Source of the DNA: Centropus unirufus
Taxonomy: Eukaryota; Chordata; Aves; Cuculiformes; Centropidae
DNA: 64,000 bases
NCBI GenBank assembly: GCA_013397695.1
Contig: VYZI01000040.1
Location: 2,663,658 to 2,727,657, forward strand
Direction of reading: 5' to 3'
Below, piece after piece: positions 60,791-64,000 of this stretch; position 1 is the first letter of the stretch; each line of letters opens with the position of its first letter. The notes beneath the pieces were generated by a model. It did not search any database, was not told the DNA's origin, and was given only the letters and a program-made list of their open reading frames with translations. Made by a program: the position numbers and the translations under genes.

Positions 60791-63700
60791 CATGCAATAA
60801 CCAGACACTTTGTACATACACTGAAATTCAGACTCTTTATCTCCTGCAGATGTAAGGAATACAAAGAGCTTCATTCATTCTTAAGATGCCCTGGTTGGGG
60901 GACTGGCTTGGTGAAGAATTCATAGCCATCATTGTTGGTGTAGAAGGCATTTTGAGAGATAAACCTCCCAGTGGTTAAAAGAAGGGAGCCATATGGGAAT
61001 ACTGAGCTGATTAACTCAGCTGATAACTCAGCCAGGTTACAATTGGTGATGAATTAACTGAGCTCCAAATCCATGTGATGCGAAGGTAGAAAGGTTGCTT
61101 TGGGTCTCTCTCTTTCTCTGTAGCTATGGTTTAGATAGGACTTCTACGGTTCAGAGGGCAGGGGCACATGAAAGCTTGTTTGAGGCTCCCTACTGACACC
61201 TGTTTGAGTTCAAGTGGCTCTGGTAGGCACAGGAAGGGCAAAAAGGGAAAGACAGCTGCTCCTACATGACTTCCTAATGTTAAGCAGCTCCACAGGAACC
61301 CACCTGGGGAGAATGTCATAACTACAGAGACAACTAACACATTTTCCCAAAGCCGTATCTAGCCCACACAAACTCTGAAGAGGCTGGGATGGGAAATGCT
61401 ACAGAGCCCTTGAGGAAACGCACTAGTGGTGTTTGGACAGATTGTAGTTAACAAGTTCCAGTGTTTGAATTTCAGCTGCTGGGTCAGTGCCCAAGTTTTT
61501 CTACAGGAGAAACCCAGAGCTATCTCAACATCTGGGTTCAAGAGACAGTGTTCAGGATGTCCCATACAGGCTCATAAAATGATGGAACATATTTGGAATC
61601 GTCTAAATCTGCCTGCATAAGGTGTCCTGTTTTAGTCTGCATTTGGTGCCTTGGGGCTAACGGGCAGGATGAGAGGTGTTACTATATGCAAACTCCAGCT
61701 CTTTCACTCCAGATGCCTTTGTACCAACTATCATTGCCTGGATTATTTGGTGGCACCTCACCAAACAACCAACAACCCACAAACTTCTGAAAACTGTAGT
61801 ATATCAACCTTGCTCAGCAGAAGCCCGGGTCCATCATCATAACTCTGAGTTGTGTGGCCCACGCACACTCTGCTCTGTCATCAGTTGTAAGATGAATGCT
61901 GACTGCTATGAAGGTATCATTTTCTTTTGGCAGGGGAGAAGGCTTCCCATGAACACTTGTGGAGGAAGACTACAAAAAAGTATTTAGTGCAAATACATGT
62001 ATTTGGGTGTGCCCTGATATTGTATTTATTCAGTGTTGGAGGCAGCCAATCAAACCACAACTTTGTCTTTATTCTGAGAAGTGCAACCAAAGCCATAAGG
62101 CAAGCAAGACACAATTACAAGTAAACCAGCCAATTTCTGTCATCTGCTAAGGACCTTCACAGCAAACTGCTTCACAGTACCAGTTCTTCCTTATAATTGC
62201 ACCCTTTTTCTCCAGGGGATCACCTGAAGCTTTAGAAACTGCAGAGGTCATCCTAAAGCCTTTTTTTTTGCTGAAGGGAGTACTTAAATGGAAAAGAACC
62301 TTCTTCTCTTGATTTAGAGCATGTAAAATACTGTCTTGATCCTTGTGAGCTTAAAGCTGTAGTCCTCGTTCTTTCCTAAAACTCTTGCATCTGCAAATGG
62401 AACCATTGAATGCAGAAAGGCAATGTATGAGCTTAGCAGCATGCCATGTGTTTTACATTATAAGAAGGGGCCTGAGAAACCATTTTCCTTGCACTTTCCA
62501 GAAAAACCTCCCTTTTAACAAGGCATGCTTCACCTGTTGGGATGAAAATTTCAACCAACAGAAATTGTACCCATAATCTTGACACAATCCCAAATCTAAC
62601 ATTTTCAGGCACTGTTTTGTTTCAGTTACTTTTAAAGATTTTTTTTTTCCCCGTGGATAATACCCTGCCCTGTCTTCTGGTTTGGTCCCACAAAAATAAA
62701 TCAGGATAACAGCATACCATGAGTGAGCCAGGGCTTCAAATATTTCCTGCCTGTTGGGAAGTAGTAAATATGATGAGAGAGAAAAATTGTTCCTGGGAGC
62801 TTTTCAACCTGATTTTGTAGACTTAAGATACCTGATTGTCCTGGGAACTCTGTGCTTTCAGGTCCCATTAATTTCAGTAGCAGGTGTCTAAATATTTCTC
62901 GTGCCCAGAGGTTCACAGTTTTATAGGAAGATGTAGATAAGGTTTGGATAAGCATATAGCAATTCTCAGGTTAAACAAAACAGAACTCCTTGCTCTTTGC
63001 TGTTCACCTATTGCAACTCTTCATTGGATGTTAAATATGCAAGTAACAAGGATATGCCGAGCTGATCTGAGAGAGAACAGGGTGGTTTCTGTTTCAAAAG
63101 CACTCTGTAAAGAAAGTGGGGTGCAATTTGTAAACTTTCATGGATCCATTGACATTTCTTCACTTAAATTTTGGGAGGAAAGAAAAAGGGAATGAAGGTT
63201 GTTGACCTCATTGTCTGTTTTTGGATCTTTTTCTCTTAATTTAAACCATTTTTCTCCTTCCCTCACCCTTTTTTGGCCCCTGTAGGGAGGGGTATGCTCT
63301 GTTGCATGATAAACTTGCTGTGATTCAGAAGAAAGGAAGTCCACGAGTAACAAAACGTACAAAACTCATGCTTCCAAGGAGACCTCTACTAATGTAGAGC
63401 TGTGATTTTCAAACAGCTCTGTGAAGTGGGATGGTGGTATAAGTTTTCTCTGCAAGTTAAATTGCTACTTTGCTGGTGACACACATGCACACTCTCATAC
63501 AGTTTGCTTAGTTTGCATCTGGTGGCTTCCACGGTGCAGACACTTGTGAAGTAATAAATCAGCCACAGTACCTTAGCCCAACTGCATGATGCACACGTGC
63601 ATCATTTCCCCAGTGTCCTTGAGGTTGGGGAGATCTGTCCCCACAGCTGGTTGTGGCCTCGCTTGCAGAAGCAGCTGGTGAATTGCATGCCCAAGTCAGG

Positions 63701-64000
63701 GAAATGGTGTTTAGTTGCAGCAGACGCACAACTGGAGATCAATACATTTAACTTAAGGAGTTATCAGTGTCATTGTCCCACTGTCCAAGTGGACAATGAG
63801 GTGTTTTTTTCTTGCTGTCCAACAGGGAAGAACACGTGACGCTCTTGTCCATCTCCTGTGTGTCTTGTTTTGTTACAGCCTTTGGTGTTCCAGGACCAAA
63901 GGGTATGTCCTTAACGTTTGTGAGAGCAAGATGTTACAGTTTCTTTTGTATTGAGGATTAAATTGCAGCTTCCAAATTTGATTCATAAAGTGAGCATTAC
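60791..64000. other. Unique DNA, no gene recognised
   Basis: No exon, RNA gene or repeat was identified. A small direct repeat (61005-61029, AGCTGATTAACTC then AGCTGATAACTC) is embedded in a CTGAG/CTCAG inverted repeat. Several overlapping forward frames at 61593-62150 have no recognisable domain. Confidence 0.5.

Overview
The window looks like bird genomic DNA. The main evidence is several CR1 LINE copies that are truncated at the 5' end. Three of them keep the CR1 3' terminus with its ATTCTATG-type octamer, and the tails carry the GGTTGGAAGGGACC-type 3' sequence typical of avian CR1. The rest is AT-rich, repeat-poor DNA with no dense gene content. A crocodilian or turtle source is less likely but cannot be excluded by eye.

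No host protein-coding gene was recognised on either strand. None of the open frames outside LINEs shows a known domain, a plausible exon chain or unusual length. The longest, 173 codons at 39286-39807 on the minus strand, has no recognisable domain. The window is best read as intergenic DNA or the inside of a very long intron. What can be supported is LINE debris of at least two ages, microsatellites, one tRNA-like relic and a few structured or compositionally odd stretches.

Layout. Unique DNA fills 1-708, then a CR1 3' end (709-1163, minus). Unique DNA runs to 14308 and includes a GC-richer, motif-rich patch at about 5215-5730. A second CR1 lies at 14309-14930 (minus). A long (TTATG)n array interrupted by one N is at 18940-19130, followed by a tRNA-Asp-like relic (19427-19503, minus). 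A 65-bp CR1 tail is at 21905-21969 (plus). Between 22 and 36 kb the DNA is mostly unique, with an odd palindrome at 27916-27939, worn LINE reverse-transcriptase fragments at about 30330-30500 and 32864-33153 (both plus), and a clean G-quadruplex motif at 35085-35106. A CR1 tail is at 36423-36529 (minus), a 39-bp tandem duplication at 43696-43773, and a TA array with an N at 47362-47396. A 1.3-kb CR1 occupies 47548-48834 (plus).

The richest part is 51.6-54.5 kb. An ancient CR1/L3-type LINE on the minus strand appears split by a younger 1.8-kb CR1 (52022-53860), also on the minus strand. A last ancient CR1 3' end lies at 60535-60790 (minus).

All LINE reading frames seen are broken by stops or frameshifts, so nothing here looks able to move on its own. 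I found no new biological system. The observations most worth checking are the nested LINE locus, the tRNA-Asp-like relic, the microsatellite with an N exactly at its midpoint, and the near-palindromic 24-mer at 27.9 kb. Family assignments rest on remembered family sequence and visible motifs, not on a database search.
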